Source: Acanthaster planci (taxonomy: Eukaryota; Echinodermata; Asteroidea; Valvatida; Acanthasteridae). From it: DNA of 64,000 bases. The notes under the pieces were generated by a model, which was not told the origin of the DNA, did not search any database, and saw nothing but the letters and a program-made list of their open reading frames with translations. The DNA lies in the NCBI RefSeq assembly GCF_001949145.1, contig NW_019091398.1:585894-649893 (forward strand), given 5' to 3'. The first letter of the stretch is position 1, and the number at the start of each line of letters is the position of its first letter. A program made the translations under genes and the position numbers. Positions 1 to 11,759 of this stretch are shown here, one piece after another.

Positions 1-1517
1 TCGGATTCGACAGCTACTACGTCCAGGGTGGTGACTGGGGCGCCAAGGTGACAGACCAAATGGCAGGCATGTTCCCAAAGTGGGTACAATTTATTTTGCA
101 AAGCCTTCTGCGTTGCTTAGCTGTATGGCATTGCCTAAGACCGCCTCGATCCAAATTCGATAACCGATCAGATTATTGAAAAGAGTAAAAGATGCTTGAC
201 AAAGTTCCCGTGCGACCGTTTGAGGTTAGTATAGTTTGAGGGACTGGGTAAAACATATGAAGAATTAACTGGACATTAATTAACGGGCAATTGGCATTTG
301 AACAAATACCACGATCTTTCGAACGGAAGATTTAAATTAGGGTCCTGTTGTTGCTTGTAACTTTGCAGTCACGTCCGCGGCATCCATGTGAACATGATAC
401 TCGTCCAGCCGCCTGTGAGTCAAATTATCTTGGGCAGCCTGTTCCCGTCCCTGGTGCTGGAGAACAAAGGCTACGCCAGGTCGCTGCCGAGCTGGGAGTC
501 GCTGAAATTTTGGCTGATGGAGACAGGGTACTTGCATATACAAGCCACTAAGCCGGACACAGTCGGTAAGGATGCTCCAAGTTTATCAAACTCTTGTGTC
601 TGTTTAACCCTATACTTGATATTTATAACCCCATGACGAGCATAGCCCACCGACTGCCACTTTCCACCCGATACAACCTCGTGTCAAATTCTTTACCTTC
701 AAAGTGGCCACAGTTTTCTTCAGCTTACTTTAAAATCCCTTCAAAGCCCTTGTAACCTTTACCTCTTGACCACAGGTCACGCTCTGACCGACTCTCCAGT
801 CGGACTGGCCGCCTACATCATCGAAAAATTCTCGTCCTGGACAAATTACGACTGGCTTGACTTGGATGACGGCGGGCTCGATGCTTATTGGTCCAAAGAC
901 GACCTGTTAACCAATGTCATGATTTATTGGGTATCTGAGTGCATTACGTCTTCTATGCGCTTGTACAAAGAGAACTTGCCAGTTTCCAGATCGTTGAGCA
1001 AGTAAGTTCTAATTTTCTTTGATTGGATAAAAGCTAAAAACGTCAATTTGTCATGAATATTAATAAGGTAAATTGTTATAGCCCACAAAAAGAACACTTT
1101 TGAGGGTCAATGAATCCATTTAAATTGTCAGAAGAGCAAAAACTTATTGACATGTACACGACATTATTAAGGGAATGTTATTGAATTTGTGTGGTTACAA
1201 GATCTGCCGCCACACGACTCAAAGCAACCGGTATAGCTTTTAGGGAGATAGCATTGATCTTTTTTATTAACGGATTGGCTTTTGACGTTATTTGCAGTTT
1301 CTTAAACACTGTGCCCGCCGGTTTGGCGGATCTGCCAAACGACTTGTCGCGAGCGCAGAAGAACTGGGCGACCCAGCACTACACAGACATTGTCTCCTAC
1401 ACAACTTACTCAACGGGCGGCCACTTCGCTGCCTTCGAGGTGCCAGACCAACTCGCCAAGGACTTGCGACAATTCGTGCAAAAGGTGGAACAGCGTCTGC
1501 TCAATAATTTAACATAA
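1..1517 (+). CDS. EPHX1-like: Microsomal epoxide hydrolase copy A, 3' half (window-truncated)
   Basis: Last four coding exons of an EPHX1-family gene; the 5' part lies left of the window. Exons by GT-AG borders and comparison with copies B-D: 1-79 (partial), 369-565, 776-1001, 1298-1517 (stop TAA). The first holds the nucleophile motif GGDWG; the second ETGYLHIQ with the lid tyrosine; the third the second lid tyrosine (RLYKEN); the last the base His in [10 protein letters not shown]. Family role: opens epoxides to diols at the ER membrane through an Asp-ester intermediate resolved by a Glu/His-activated water. Odd: the charge-relay position, 27 residues before the catalytic His, reads LPNDL, so Asp stands where copies B-D and mammalian EPHX1 have Glu. 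No stop or frameshift is seen. The three complete exons match the lengths in copy D (197, 226, 220). Confidence 0.93.
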
Positions 1518-1848
1518 TCTGTGATATGGATGATAGGCAAAGTCTTTGTCATGGGCATACTAGGAAAGCGGGATCATATCCAGTATGTGCTACCATCTTC
1601 CACATCTACCATCTTCCTCTACTTAAAAAACCGTTGTAATGGATGACCAGTTGTGGGTTTTTGTTCTTTCTTCCATATTCCTTTCTCTGGCTCTTCCCAC
1701 TTTACTTCCTCTACTGTTAATTTGACTTGAGTGGAGACTATCCACTCTTTGACTTGAAGCAAGACTACACTTTCTTAGTTAAGAAAAGGGAACAGTAGAC
1801 TTAAATTTTTATGAACCATTATGTTTATTGTGATAAGGAATATTTCTT

Positions 1849-1854
1849 AATAAA
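1849..1854 (+). promoter_or_regulatory. Polyadenylation signal AATAAA, copy A
   Basis: AATAAA about 330 bases after the copy A stop codon, in AT-rich sequence. It is the first canonical signal downstream and the plausible 3' end of that transcript. Inference from position only. Confidence 0.45.
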
Positions 1855-3395
1855 GCAATTGTAGTCATAGTGTTGCTCAGATTGTATTTGGTTAATTTTT
1901 GTACTTTGCACGACTACATGTTACCCTTTAAAAGCTCTCAGCCCATGCGGTTGCTAGGCATACAAGGCAATGCCTGCCATATCTTTACGAGTAAATGTGC
2001 TGTTTTCCTTTGCCCACTTTTCAGGACAATTTTACTGAATAATCAGATGATCATCTCTCATGTGCCCTTTATTGTGTCAGGCTATAGATTATTAAGGTGG
2101 AAGCCGTTGTGGAAGAGATCTTTCATGAGAAATTTAGGGAGCACTGCAAGGAAACGCACAAGGTATGCAGCCCATGTTTACACTGATGGCACACACAGTG
2201 TGGTCATGTGCAGTGTGTGTGCATGATGAGCAGTACAAGTTCTTTGGTGTATTGTTTGTGTTCTAGAACTAGTGATCTAGTATGATTAGTGGATGATTTT
2301 CAAAATTAAATAAATCCTGGATTATTTGGGTAATTTATTTTCTGCAAGTTAAACGGGTTTAATTACACAACTGTATACCCTGTAATCAGCGTCATAATTT
2401 TGTGAGGGTTACATGGATCGATGGCTTTATCGTGCATTTCAGGGGCGGAATGGGTGTTTGTAGTCTGTGAAAGTGTGTGTGTTGGTCAGTCAGTGCGCAA
2501 GGCTGGCCAGTGTGTTCGTAGTTCCATCTTTGGGTGCTTGATGCAGCCATCCCTGCTTGTGTTTCTTAGGGTTCTCATCCCTTGTTTAATGGTGTAATAT
2601 TTAATTAAGCATCTGCTTTAGACATGTGTGCGTATTATTTTTTGTAAGTCATATTTGTTCACAAATTCAAAATGTAGAAATGGAACTTAAGAGTGCCTAC
2701 CATATCTTTACAGGTGGCCTCCGGGCCCAAACTTGAATAAATATAAGGAGCCAGAGAGAGGATAAGTGACCCCCCTGTCCTTTCCTGGGCTCATACATGT
2801 ACGTTTACATGCGATATAACTAGGACCTGCGTGCCATCATAGTCACCCCCCGTCCCGAGGCAACGCCCCCGGAAGAGAGTCCCGGGGCAACAGCCCCCAT
2901 GAAATGAAAATTTTGTAATAAATTTCACTAAACCCGTGAAATCGGAACTCAGGTTTCAATTAACCTGATTTCAAATTTTTGTTTAGCCAACTTTAACCCA
3001 TATTTTAGAGCTTTATCGGTTTTTATGCTAATGCATATTTACATATTCTGGAGTAGAACTATATCATTCAAGGCACTAAATTTCAATATTGCACCGGTCT
3101 GTGCACTAGAAATTTCTAGATTTTTTTGAACACTATAATGGTATAGATTTCATTGTCTTTGGCAATTTATTGCTTTGTATGTACATGGCAATAAGCCAGG
3201 TAGCATCCTTTTCACAGAAATGTTTTTCAGTTTGCAAATTTGGAGTTCATAATTTGAGTATGAAAATAAACAGTCTCAATTATAGAGTTTGATTTCAGTG
3301 AGAATCAACCAGTTGAACAAAGAATGATTCTGTTTCAGAATTGTTAAAACATAAAGCATTACGTATAGGGGCCTACTTTGTACGCGAGATATTGT
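1855..3395. other. Intergenic, no gene recognised
   Basis: AT-rich DNA after copy A. The open frames are short and resemble no family I know. A GC-rich patch near 2840-2900 repeats a CCCGGGGCAACGCCCCC-like motif; I see no other structure. Confidence 0.5.
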
Positions 3396-3731
3396 TTAAT
3401 GTAAAGTACGACTCTCCCGCCTCTTTTCCCCCGCCTCTACACAAACCCTAGCTTCTACAGTATAATTAGGAATTTGGATTAAAGGATCCTGTATGTCCTC
3501 CAACCAAGTTTCTGAAACCCCAATGAAAGAAAAGCTCGTTTGCAATAGCTGTACATAATTAACAATATTTGTTATATTTTTGTGCAGACTGCGAGCATTA
3601 ATATGCAGAATTTTAGTATTGGTGTTCAAATGAAAATTATTCAGGAACTCATCTTGGTCAAAATATCGACAGTGAATTCTGGTACTTGGAGATTTAATTT
3701 GAATGTACATTGTAATCCATAACGCATTCAT
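3396..3731 (-). mobile_element. LINE endonuclease fragment (CR1/L2-like)
   Basis: The - strand frame contains the pattern of the N-terminal AP-endonuclease domain of non-LTR retrotransposons: ILHINARSLHKN, then FSFIGVSETWLED and IPNY, matching the NxRSLxxN and ETWL motifs of CR1/L2/Rex-type elements. Only about the first 100 residues of the domain remain. The frame degenerates after the IPNYTV region, and the catalytic His and the reverse transcriptase are absent. A dead, truncated copy. The clade is uncertain. Confidence 0.75.
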
Positions 3732-4399
3732 GAATTACGTGACTCATACAAATCCTTACACAGAAAAAACAAAATGAGTAACACAAATTTAGAATAGGAA
3801 TAAACCTCTACGATGTACACTCTTACACCAGAATGCATAAGACAAAAACAACAAATACACATTACGTAAACAACATACATGCATTAGGCAAACCAATGAA
3901 GCTTGTGACAGATCATGCAACTCCACCAACGATATGATTTGAACCGGCCATTACGGACCTTGTAACGGATCATCGCTGCTACCGACCACGGTATCGTCAC
4001 ACGAAGTGGACCCGTTCATCCTTCTGGATACGTCGTAAATGATTTTCTCGCAGCTCCTTACGCTCACTTTACTTTGGGTGTTACGTGCTCTGTGATGAAA
4101 ACATTGTGACCCGTGTACTTCTTGTTCTTGAGGTGTTTAGAGGCGTTCTTGAGGATGAACTGTTGATTTGCATACCGAAGAAGTCGACACTAGGTGTATA
4201 GGTCTTGGACGGGAACTAGTAGAGAATTATGATAAGTGACCCTCACCATGGAGGTAGAATCACATGCCCTCACGTATAGTCAACTGCACCAAGAACGTAT
4301 GATAAGTAATCCCCAACCAGAGCAACCCTACCACACACTTCACGATACTCTTACGCACAGAATAACGTGGGCCAATTAAGAAAGTGATTTGGACCCTGC

Positions 4400-5105
4400 A
4401 GAAACTACGCCCGGTAAAACCTCAACGGTAGAGCAAGCTCGCAGACCGTCAAGGCTGCAATCAACTGCGCGGCAGCTACGCTAACAGGCAAGTCCCAGCT
4501 TCACCACTTGTTCACCTGGGAGCCCCACTCCAACACTTCTTAAATAATCCTGACTGTCTCCAATCAATTCATCCCAAATCTCAAGTGAGGTCTTAATAAC
4601 CGGCAGTTCGAAATAACAGAGCTACGCTATAGTAGGCTACTACACTGGCCAACCGTAAGGGAGCTCTCCAGACCTCCTTCTATCGTCTATCGTCTGTCTA
4701 CGAGTAGCTCGTGAGGTCTCAACGGTTCGCTAGTACCTGCAACCGACGCAACCAGAGCCCAGACCTAAGACAGAGGGCGCCCTTGATTGATTGCCGAGTG
4801 CGTGCATGATGTATGACCTAGACATGCACAAATCATCATTAGACTAGATATTGATGACGCGTTGTTAATCCTCATGGACTTGCCTTATCATGCGGGTAGT
4901 CGGTTGCAGGGGTCCGAGTAACAGACTGAACTTTGGCACGACGCATTGGAGCAGACTACAATCAGTACAAATCAAATCACGAAGGACGGTCTGAAATCTG
5001 ATCTCCAATCGAGGTAACCGTTCCATGACTACTTTCTACGTATATGCCCGACTTATAAAAAGTTACTTTTCTCTAATCGTATTCGAGCTCCAACACTGAA
5101 AATCT
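4400..5105. repeat. Interspersed repeat R3, copy 1
   Basis: Shares patches with 20610-21435 and 33105-33717: an ACCCGGTAAA..CAACGG start, a GTGCATGAATTATxAATAG-like stretch, a GTCGGxTxCAGGGGTCC-like stretch, and GGACGGTCTGAAATCTGATC followed by TCCAATCGAGGTAA. The most diverged of the three. No coding potential recognised. Boundaries approximate. Confidence 0.6.
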
Positions 5106-6230
5106 GCCAAAGGACACAAAACAAATGGGCATACACCACCAAGAATGTAGCCTACATGTTACGGGTAGCGTTAGTTAGGGAAAGTGTGAATTAGTCAAAC
5201 TCATGTGTAGCACTGGCCAGTACTGGCAGGCTGCCATCTTGGAACCCTCTTTTATTACATGTAGTTCATGTCATAGACAAGACCAACCTCGTTCCCATGG
5301 GTATGATCTTGCCCTGCCTTGTTAGTTCCCACCATACTGTATGCCTTGCGCGATCTAACCCCTGCCATTGTATAATTTAAATACCTCACGGCGAGCGGGT
5401 CTCTAGCTCTGGAGGCTGCCCGAGTGTAATGACGTCACGGATGGACTGTTCGTCCATGGACGTACATGACGGAACGTGGCGGGGACTTGACCTTTTTCCC
5501 AGAATGCCTTGGCGAGTACACTGCAGCGTTCGATTACCCTCATTTCGAGGTTTCCCTTGCGTGTAACATTGGTGTGTTCAGGGAAGTTAATCGAACGCAC
5601 CCTATATGGGATATTTAAATTAGGATTTTATTCAGTGTGTTCACACGCAACGCAGATTTACGCGTGCGTGACGTGCAAGAGAATATGTGGGCGCGAGCGT
5701 GCAGCATTTGAAATACGCCCGCAAGTAACTTTACGTTTATTTATTTCATCCTGAATAGCCAGTGAGCGTCATTTTTGTATTCTACGCGACAAGGGGCTAG
5801 TGAAGAAACGCGCACGTAGCCCATGAAGTCGATGTTGAGACACGATATCTCTCCTTTTTGGAACAGACATTAACTGGTTAAATAACACATTTACGCTATA
5901 CACACTTCTGAGTCTCGAGTGTTCAATATAACAAGAGTCTAGAAATTGTTCAGTGTCTGAAATAAGCTCCTAGAGTCCAATGTTGGTTCATGCAGATTTC
6001 TAGAGTTCTTGTTAATAATTAGGAATGAGTGCGTAATTCTGAAATTAATGTGAGACTTTTTGAGATTGATTGATGTCAGCTGATTATGAGTGATTCAGTG
6101 AAGACAGTTACAATTCTGAGTTCTAAAACATGACGTAACCCTTCTGCCATACTGGTGCGTGGTTTCCTCATCCGCTGAGAGTTTCTCACTCTCTTTTGCT
6201 GAGTATTTGGTTGCTTTGGATCTTCCAGTT
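5106..6230. other. Intergenic, small inverted repeat only
   Basis: No gene recognised. It contains an 11-bp perfect inverted repeat (GCGTTCGATTA at about 5526 and TAATCGAACGC ending about 5598), possibly a minimal foldback remnant. Around 5276-5340 there is weak similarity to the flank near 19795 and 44650. Confidence 0.4.
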
Positions 6231-9200
6231 GGATATCGAAGTCCAGATCAGCTAGTGGTTGCGGTATCCGGACAATATGGCCCCCAGTCTGACGATACTA
6301 AGCGCCAATCACTTTTACTTTCACTTCTCCCTTAGATTTGGATGCAGTATCTGCTTGTTTCAGCTCTGTTTGGTTCATCAGCTCCCGAAGGAGATTCTTG
6401 GGCAACATTGGTAGGTGAGTCGAGTCCGTAACTCAGATATTAACACCTTTACCACAAGCATGGCAACGTGTTGCTTGCGATCTTGCAGAACCTAGACGGA
6501 AAGTGTACTTGGGGATCGTTGATTACTACTCAAGGTAAATAGAGATCCATCATCTTGTGAAGCCAACATTTTTGGCAGCCATCAACTTCATGAAAACTAC
6601 CTTTGCAAGATATAAAATGTACGAAATTGTGTCAGATTGCCCATAGTTCCAGGGAGAGTTTTGTACAAGAGTTTGGTTTCAACCACATAACCACCAGTCC
6701 ACACTATTTTCAGGCAAACGGGCGGGCCGAAAAAGGTGTTCATGTTGCCAAGAGTATCGTGCGTCAGCCAGATCCCATTCGAGCTCTAATGACCAACGCA
6801 GCACTTCCGAGTCTTGGTGTCAGTGCAGTAAGTCTGATGATGGCCTTCTGCGGTGGCTGTTTTTCTCAGCAGAATTCACACGGGTGAATGTGCTGAGCAA
6901 TGTCAGCATAGGCGGAGATCTCTTGTCACTTTTTTTTTTGGGGGGGGGAGTTCTGAAAGCTCAGCACGGCCTCCATCCAAGGTGAGATATCGACGCTGGC
7001 AAGTGCAGAGTCGGTGGTTCAGGCTAAGAGTGCGCATAGTCAGTGACTTGAAACGTGGGGGAATGATAACATGTATATTGGTACCCCCCCGTCAGAAAGT
7101 TGGGGATATATTCCCACATCCCCCTGGATCTCCGCTTATGAATTTCCATACCAATTTCAGGCCACGTATCCCTTGGACTGTACGGAGTCAGGTCTTGGTG
7201 ACTCCATTGTGACCTTCATCATGGAGTTCCTGCAGCATTTCTGCCTGCATATTCTCCGGGATGATGATGCCGTTGATGTTTCATTTAATGCCAGGCTGCA
7301 CATCTTTGGCATACTTTGGCCAACTACCTGTTACATACGACAATACAAGTGATAAGACGATGTCTTCCTTTGTCTCATTGGAGATTTCTACAAATTAAGC
7401 ATCTGAGGCTGCATGGCCTCTGGTCGGTCAACATGCTCACATGTGCTGCAACTTTGGCTACAAGATCATAATACTGCAATCAGTTGTCTGATCTGCATGC
7501 AGTGGAGCTCTATGCAGGGTATCTGCAATGGCTAGGATCTTGCCTGGTGAGTACACAGCAGTGCAGTGGAATCACATGAGGCGCATCAACAAGTGCTGAC
7601 ATCTGTGGTGCATTAAAAAGGTCCTCGGAATTGATCAAAGACACCAGTAGTTTGTTATCGGTTTGTAGTGTCACATGAGCCCTCTGCAGTAGACATAGAA
7701 CCTCTCGTATACCATACACCTTCTACCAACTCTTGGGCACAGTTCCTCTTAGCAGGGTACTGGATCAATAAGCCACTGGCACCCCAGTCTCATCTTCTTG
7801 CTGCTGAAGCAAAAATCCTAAAAGTCCATAGGTACTGGCATCTGATTGATTGTGGCTGCCACTGACACTGCATTTGACTATGTCCATTAGCCTCTTTACC
7901 GTGACGTCATCCTTTGATGTCGGTTGGGACATCTGGACAAGTGCTGCGCTTTTCGCAGGATCAGCGCGTATAACTTTAGACTAAGAAAGATAATTCTTTC
8001 TTGAGGAATCATTGTTTTCTCCTTATTCAGTAGTAGGCCAGCTTTCTGTAGGATTTGGATGATACGGTGCACTCGTTGATCGTGCTCTGCTTTTGTTCGG
8101 TCGGTAATGAGATCAGAGAATGTCATCCATATAGACAACAACTTCGCCCAGATTCATTAGTAGGTCCTTCTGATACAGCCCAGGCGCTGATGTGATACCG
8201 ATCGAAGGGGAGGTGTGCAAAGCAGAAATGACCAAATGAAATTATGAATGTTGTCAATTTCTGACTGGCAATGGCCAGGGTATCTGCCAAAAAAGTGCTT
8301 TACATCGAGTAAGGAGAACACTCGTGCACTTGTGATCTTTCCCAGAACCTCTTCCAGGCTGGGGATAGTGAAATGTTCTCCCTGCACAGCTTTGTTCAGT
8401 GTTTCAGATCCACACAGAGTCGAATCTGGTTGTTCTTCTTTGGTTCTTTGGGATTATTGCATTTAAGCCCTCGACTCTGTTGGCTCATTGATACACTTCA
8501 GAGTGCCTTTTACTTTCCATTCTTACCGACTCTTGATGAACTTCAATGTGTGGCAAGGGAATTCTGCAAGGAGCGGTCACGCAGTACGGCATATCTGACT
8601 CAGTTAGCTTTATGTCAACTGATGGGCCTTGGAGACAACCTAGGCCTTCGAACATTTCTCATTCATCGTGGTGTACACCCGCTGTATCAAACCAAGTGCT
8701 TTACATGCTGTCTAGCTAGCCAGTTATAGGCTTGTTACCGGCAAGAATCTGGAACACCGACGAATACTGACGATTTTTCACTTCACAGAACAGATTTTTT
8801 GCCCCAGGGTTATGGCCTTGCCACCAAAGTAGCCATGCAAACGAAAGGTTGTTGCCTGCAGTGTCATGAGCTTCAGTGATTCATTCACATCAGCAGGTAG
8901 GATGTTGTCTTCTGAGCCTGTATTTAACTGCATTGTCTGGTCCTGCACCTTGATTTCTTGTGTCCACGCGCCACCATTCTGTATGTCATTGCCAGGATTT
9001 GTGTACCGATCGAACGAAGAAACCATTTTTTCTATTTTCCGCATATCTGGTCCTTCTGACCTGTGTGCAACTTCTTCAGTTCAGCTCGACACACTATACC
9101 GACCAAGTTCCTGGCACTAGTTACACTTCTAGCCACTAGCTGAGCAGGACTGGTTGCTGGAATCTCCGCCGCATCTACTGCGTCTCTTCCTTTTTGAGGT

Positions 9201-9792
9201 TTGGGGCGGGGCTGTAGGGTGGCTTTTTGTACGGTTGCTTGGAATTTATGTACAGTGCATGAACTGATGCCAAGTCAACAGAAGGGCTGCTCTTAAATTC
9301 AAGCAGGTCCTTGAAGGCTGTCTCGGGTTTTTGGCAAGTCCAATGCAGCTTTTGAAGGTAAGTCCATCTTTAGTGTGGTGCTTCGTCACAATCATGCTTC
9401 ATCAGGAAACTGGCCAAACGTACATGTACTGGCCAGGTTCTGTAGTGTCATGACATACTGTGCAATGATGGCTGTTGACCCTTTCTACAGAAGTGGAATC
9501 GTTCTGACACAACTAAACGTTTTATTCCGTAGTGGTATCGATCAACAGTTCATACAGTTCTGTGTGGGTCTCCTCAGTAACTTGTGTAGCCTCCGCATGA
9601 CTGTAGAGGGGCCTACAGCACTCAGCAGAACTGGAGCCTATTTTATCCTCGGCAATGACAATTTCCTAAAATTACTACTGAGTTGAGTTGCTAAGTATAG
9701 TTAAGGATACCTTCCCCTTCACCATTATAACTGTCGAGGCTACCGATCAGCGGTGCGTGGGCGTGCGCCGCCTGTTGCGAAGTTTGTGCCAT
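6230..9792 (-). mobile_element. Degenerate Ty3/gypsy retrotransposon, internally rearranged
   Basis: Domains read on the - strand from right to left. A gag-like start at 9792 begins MAQTSQQ. A zinc-knuckle remnant with CxxC spacing, broken by stops, lies near 9180-9090. A protease remnant lies within 8780-9044, where the active-site triplet reads NTG instead of DTG. Reverse transcriptase pieces follow at 8157-8387 (FTIPSLEEVL..SLLDVKH) and 7896-8141 (IWMTFSDL..EHDQRVHRI..AGLLLNKEK), then an RNase H piece at 7510-7719 (VTLQTDNKLLVS). A C-terminal pol-like tail may lie at 6240-6400. Many frameshifts and the lost protease Asp make it inactive. The integrase core does not continue on this strand but lies on the + strand at about 6450-6890. 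No LTR pair was identified. Not a host gene. Confidence 0.8.
6450..6890 (+). mobile_element. Ty3/gypsy integrase core fragment, opposite orientation
   Basis: The + strand encodes integrase motifs: PLPQAWQRVACDL, YLGIVDYYSR (interrupted by a stop just after), then FGFNHITTSPHYFQANGRAEK, which matches the conserved HxxSSPxYxQxNGxAEK block of gypsy integrases. It degenerates after about 6790. It lies next to a - strand pol remnant of the same superfamily, so it is either an inverted piece of that element or a second insertion. Confidence 0.8.
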
Positions 9793-10430
9793 TGTGTTGA
9801 ACCGCCAGTCGTGCAGTGAATTTTACCAACGTTTCAGACGGTACAAGGCCGGTTCATTCTTCGCGCGAAAGCAAAAGTGAACGCGATTTTTTGGAAGGCA
9901 GATCCTATCTTCGCAATGCGAATTTATAAAAGGTCAACGCATTTCAACTCGGTGAAATATCGCTTCAAATTTGTTGTAACGCCAAATTCGCTTTGCTCTT
10001 GCATTCGCCTGAAGTTTGAAGTGGCCTTTACGCTATCCGAGATACACATCGTGGCAGCGCTGGGTTTCTAATATACCGGCAGAAATATTTTTGGCATAGT
10101 ATTTTACCGTCGTTCGCATCGTTTGACGCTTAAAGGCCGCTCTCACAAATTTGCGTTCGTTTTCGCTTTCGCCTAAAAGGGTACCTGCAATCAATTTTTG
10201 TGATTACAAACCTCTAAAATGCACCTTTATGCCTTGGTTAACCTTATTCTCAACTTTTGTTTCATTATTTCAAAGGGTATTTTAATGCCTTTTTTGGTTG
10301 TAATGCCAATGAGTATTTCCATTTTAATGAGCAAAACTGTGATGTCATCCTCAGTAAGGAGCCTCAGTGTTACATTAGTTTGTTCACGAAAACTCCTGAG
10401 TCATCTTGATTTGCTATCGCAGTATTACTT
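9793..10430. other. Intergenic, possible retroelement 5' flank
   Basis: No gene recognised. It lies where the 5' untranslated region and LTR of the gypsy remnant would be expected. I could not find the matching second LTR, so no LTR is called. Confidence 0.3.
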
Positions 10431-10435
10431 ACTCC

Positions 10436-10680
10436 TGTAGGCCTAGAGAAAGACGTCTGGTGTAGGGTATGTGACTTTGCCAAGATCACAGGCATGCCAA
10501 TCTCTACATTAATTCGTAGCCCGAACATACGATTTGGAGTTTTATCTCCAAACCAGTTGACCACATTAACCGTCTCGCCAGCATTATCTTGAAAATTTTC
10601 TGCAGGTCTGGAGTCTGTCACCTAGTGGTGCCAGCAGGTGATATTTCAGCGTTCCACAGTTGTATCTTTGATGAAGAGCG
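10436..10680. repeat. Shared repeat R2, copy 1
   Basis: Related to 22605-22830 and 35015-35250. All three share TAGGGTA near their left end, CCGAACATA and CCAAACCAGTTG-like words in the middle, and GGTGATATTTCAGCGTT (or a close variant) at the right. It lies about 2 kb before the copy B start, as the other two lie before copies C and D, so it was carried along in the tandem duplication. Confidence 0.7.
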
Positions 10681-10868
10681 AACTGGTAGCAGGTCCTTTT
10701 TGAAAGTCTGAGTGTCCGCTGCCAATAGGCCATTTGCAACTAATCAGTCAAATTCACGTGAACATAAACAGAATTCTCTAAGCTAAGCTAAAGACACTGT
10801 TGCTATATCCTGGGCATGAAATGGGACAGAGGGGTACCTCCGAACAAGTCCAATCCCTATACACACTC

Positions 10869-11269
10869 GTTGTTTTGTTTTAATGGCGCTTTCAACCACT
10901 CAGGCTATTTGCACCAATAACTGTACGTTTGATTATTCAAACGCTTTATTAATCAGCATCACATTACGGAGNNNNNNNNNNNNNNNNNNNNNNNNNNNNN
11001 NNNNNNNNNNNNNNNNNNNNNNNNNNNNNNNNNNNNNNNNNNNNNNNNNNNNNNNNNNNNNNNNNNNNNNNNNNNNNNNNNNNNNNNNNNNNNNNNNNNN
11101 NNNNNNNNNNNNNNNNNNNNNNNNNNNNNNNNNNNNNNNNNNNNNNNNNNNCGAGTATGGACTGGAAACCAAATGCACTTTAAGCCTGGGCCAAGCCGGG
11201 ACTCGAACCCGGGCCTCATTGGTGCAATGAAGCGAGGAAAGAACCGCTACGCTTAAACCCGCTCCCCCC
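10869..11269 (-). mobile_element. tRNA-derived SINE (partly hidden by the gap)
   Basis: On the - strand the head carries an A-box-like AGCGTAGCGGTTC and a perfect pol III B box, GGTTCGAGTCC, at about 11202-11212. The insert is bracketed by the 10-bp direct repeat ATACACACTC at 10859-10868 and 11270-11279, a clean target-site duplication. The same SINE type occurs at about 26993-27383. Positions 10972-11151 are unknown bases. Confidence 0.8.
10972..11151. other. Assembly gap (180 N)
   Basis: A run of N inside the SINE body. The length may be nominal. Confidence 0.99.
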
Positions 11270-11759
11270 ATACACACTCCAGCCTATTGTTACTTAACAA
11301 ATCCCCTAAATGTCTGAAAAGAATTCCTGAGATACCAGTATAACAATGACTGACGCAAAGGCGGGGGGGGGGCTCTTTTTCCCATAGTTCGCGTCAAATG
11401 TTGCTATACCTCGTGATTCGCGCCAAGCTTTTGCTTAGTTACATGAGAGGCGCCTTGCATTATTACACTTTTGTCAATGGATGAGAAGAGCACAATTTGA
11501 CCCGTCCATTCCAGAGATGGTGGTCGCTATGCAAAAGCTTGCCCCGAATCACAAGGTACAGCAATTGTCTTTAGTCTGGGGAATTTGAATTGTTATGTTC
11601 ATGTGAAATAAGATAGCACAGTGTACCTGATTTTATTCAAATGTAACTCGCAAAAGACTTATTCCCGCAGTTTGTATTTTGTGCGGGGTGTATATTCAAT
11701 TTAGTATATGGTGTACAGAATTCTGGCAGCCCCTTTGATGATTAAAGGGTATCCCCGAA

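Larger units (their letters stand above)
10804..11400 (-). mobile_element. MITE of the 186-bp family, diverged, interrupted by a SINE
   Basis: In reverse orientation this matches the elements at 20349-20534 and 43117-43302. The left end reads TATATCCTGGGCATGAAATG followed by GGACAGAGGGGTACC. The middle resumes after the SINE at 11280 with the TATTGTTACTTAACA word and ends in a G-run near 11365-11375. The right terminus is too diverged to place, so the end is approximate. Confidence 0.7.

Noticed and set aside
337-543. Antisense frame over exon 6 of the epoxide hydrolase copies (also at 15535-15747, 26529-26789, 40951-41214)
   Set aside because: Similar antisense peptides occur only because the sense exon is conserved; they are shadows.
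10040-10075. GTGGCAGCGCTGGGTTTC as a gypsy primer-binding site
   Set aside because: It is on the + strand while the adjacent gag and pol remnants are on the - strand, and no LTR pair was found.
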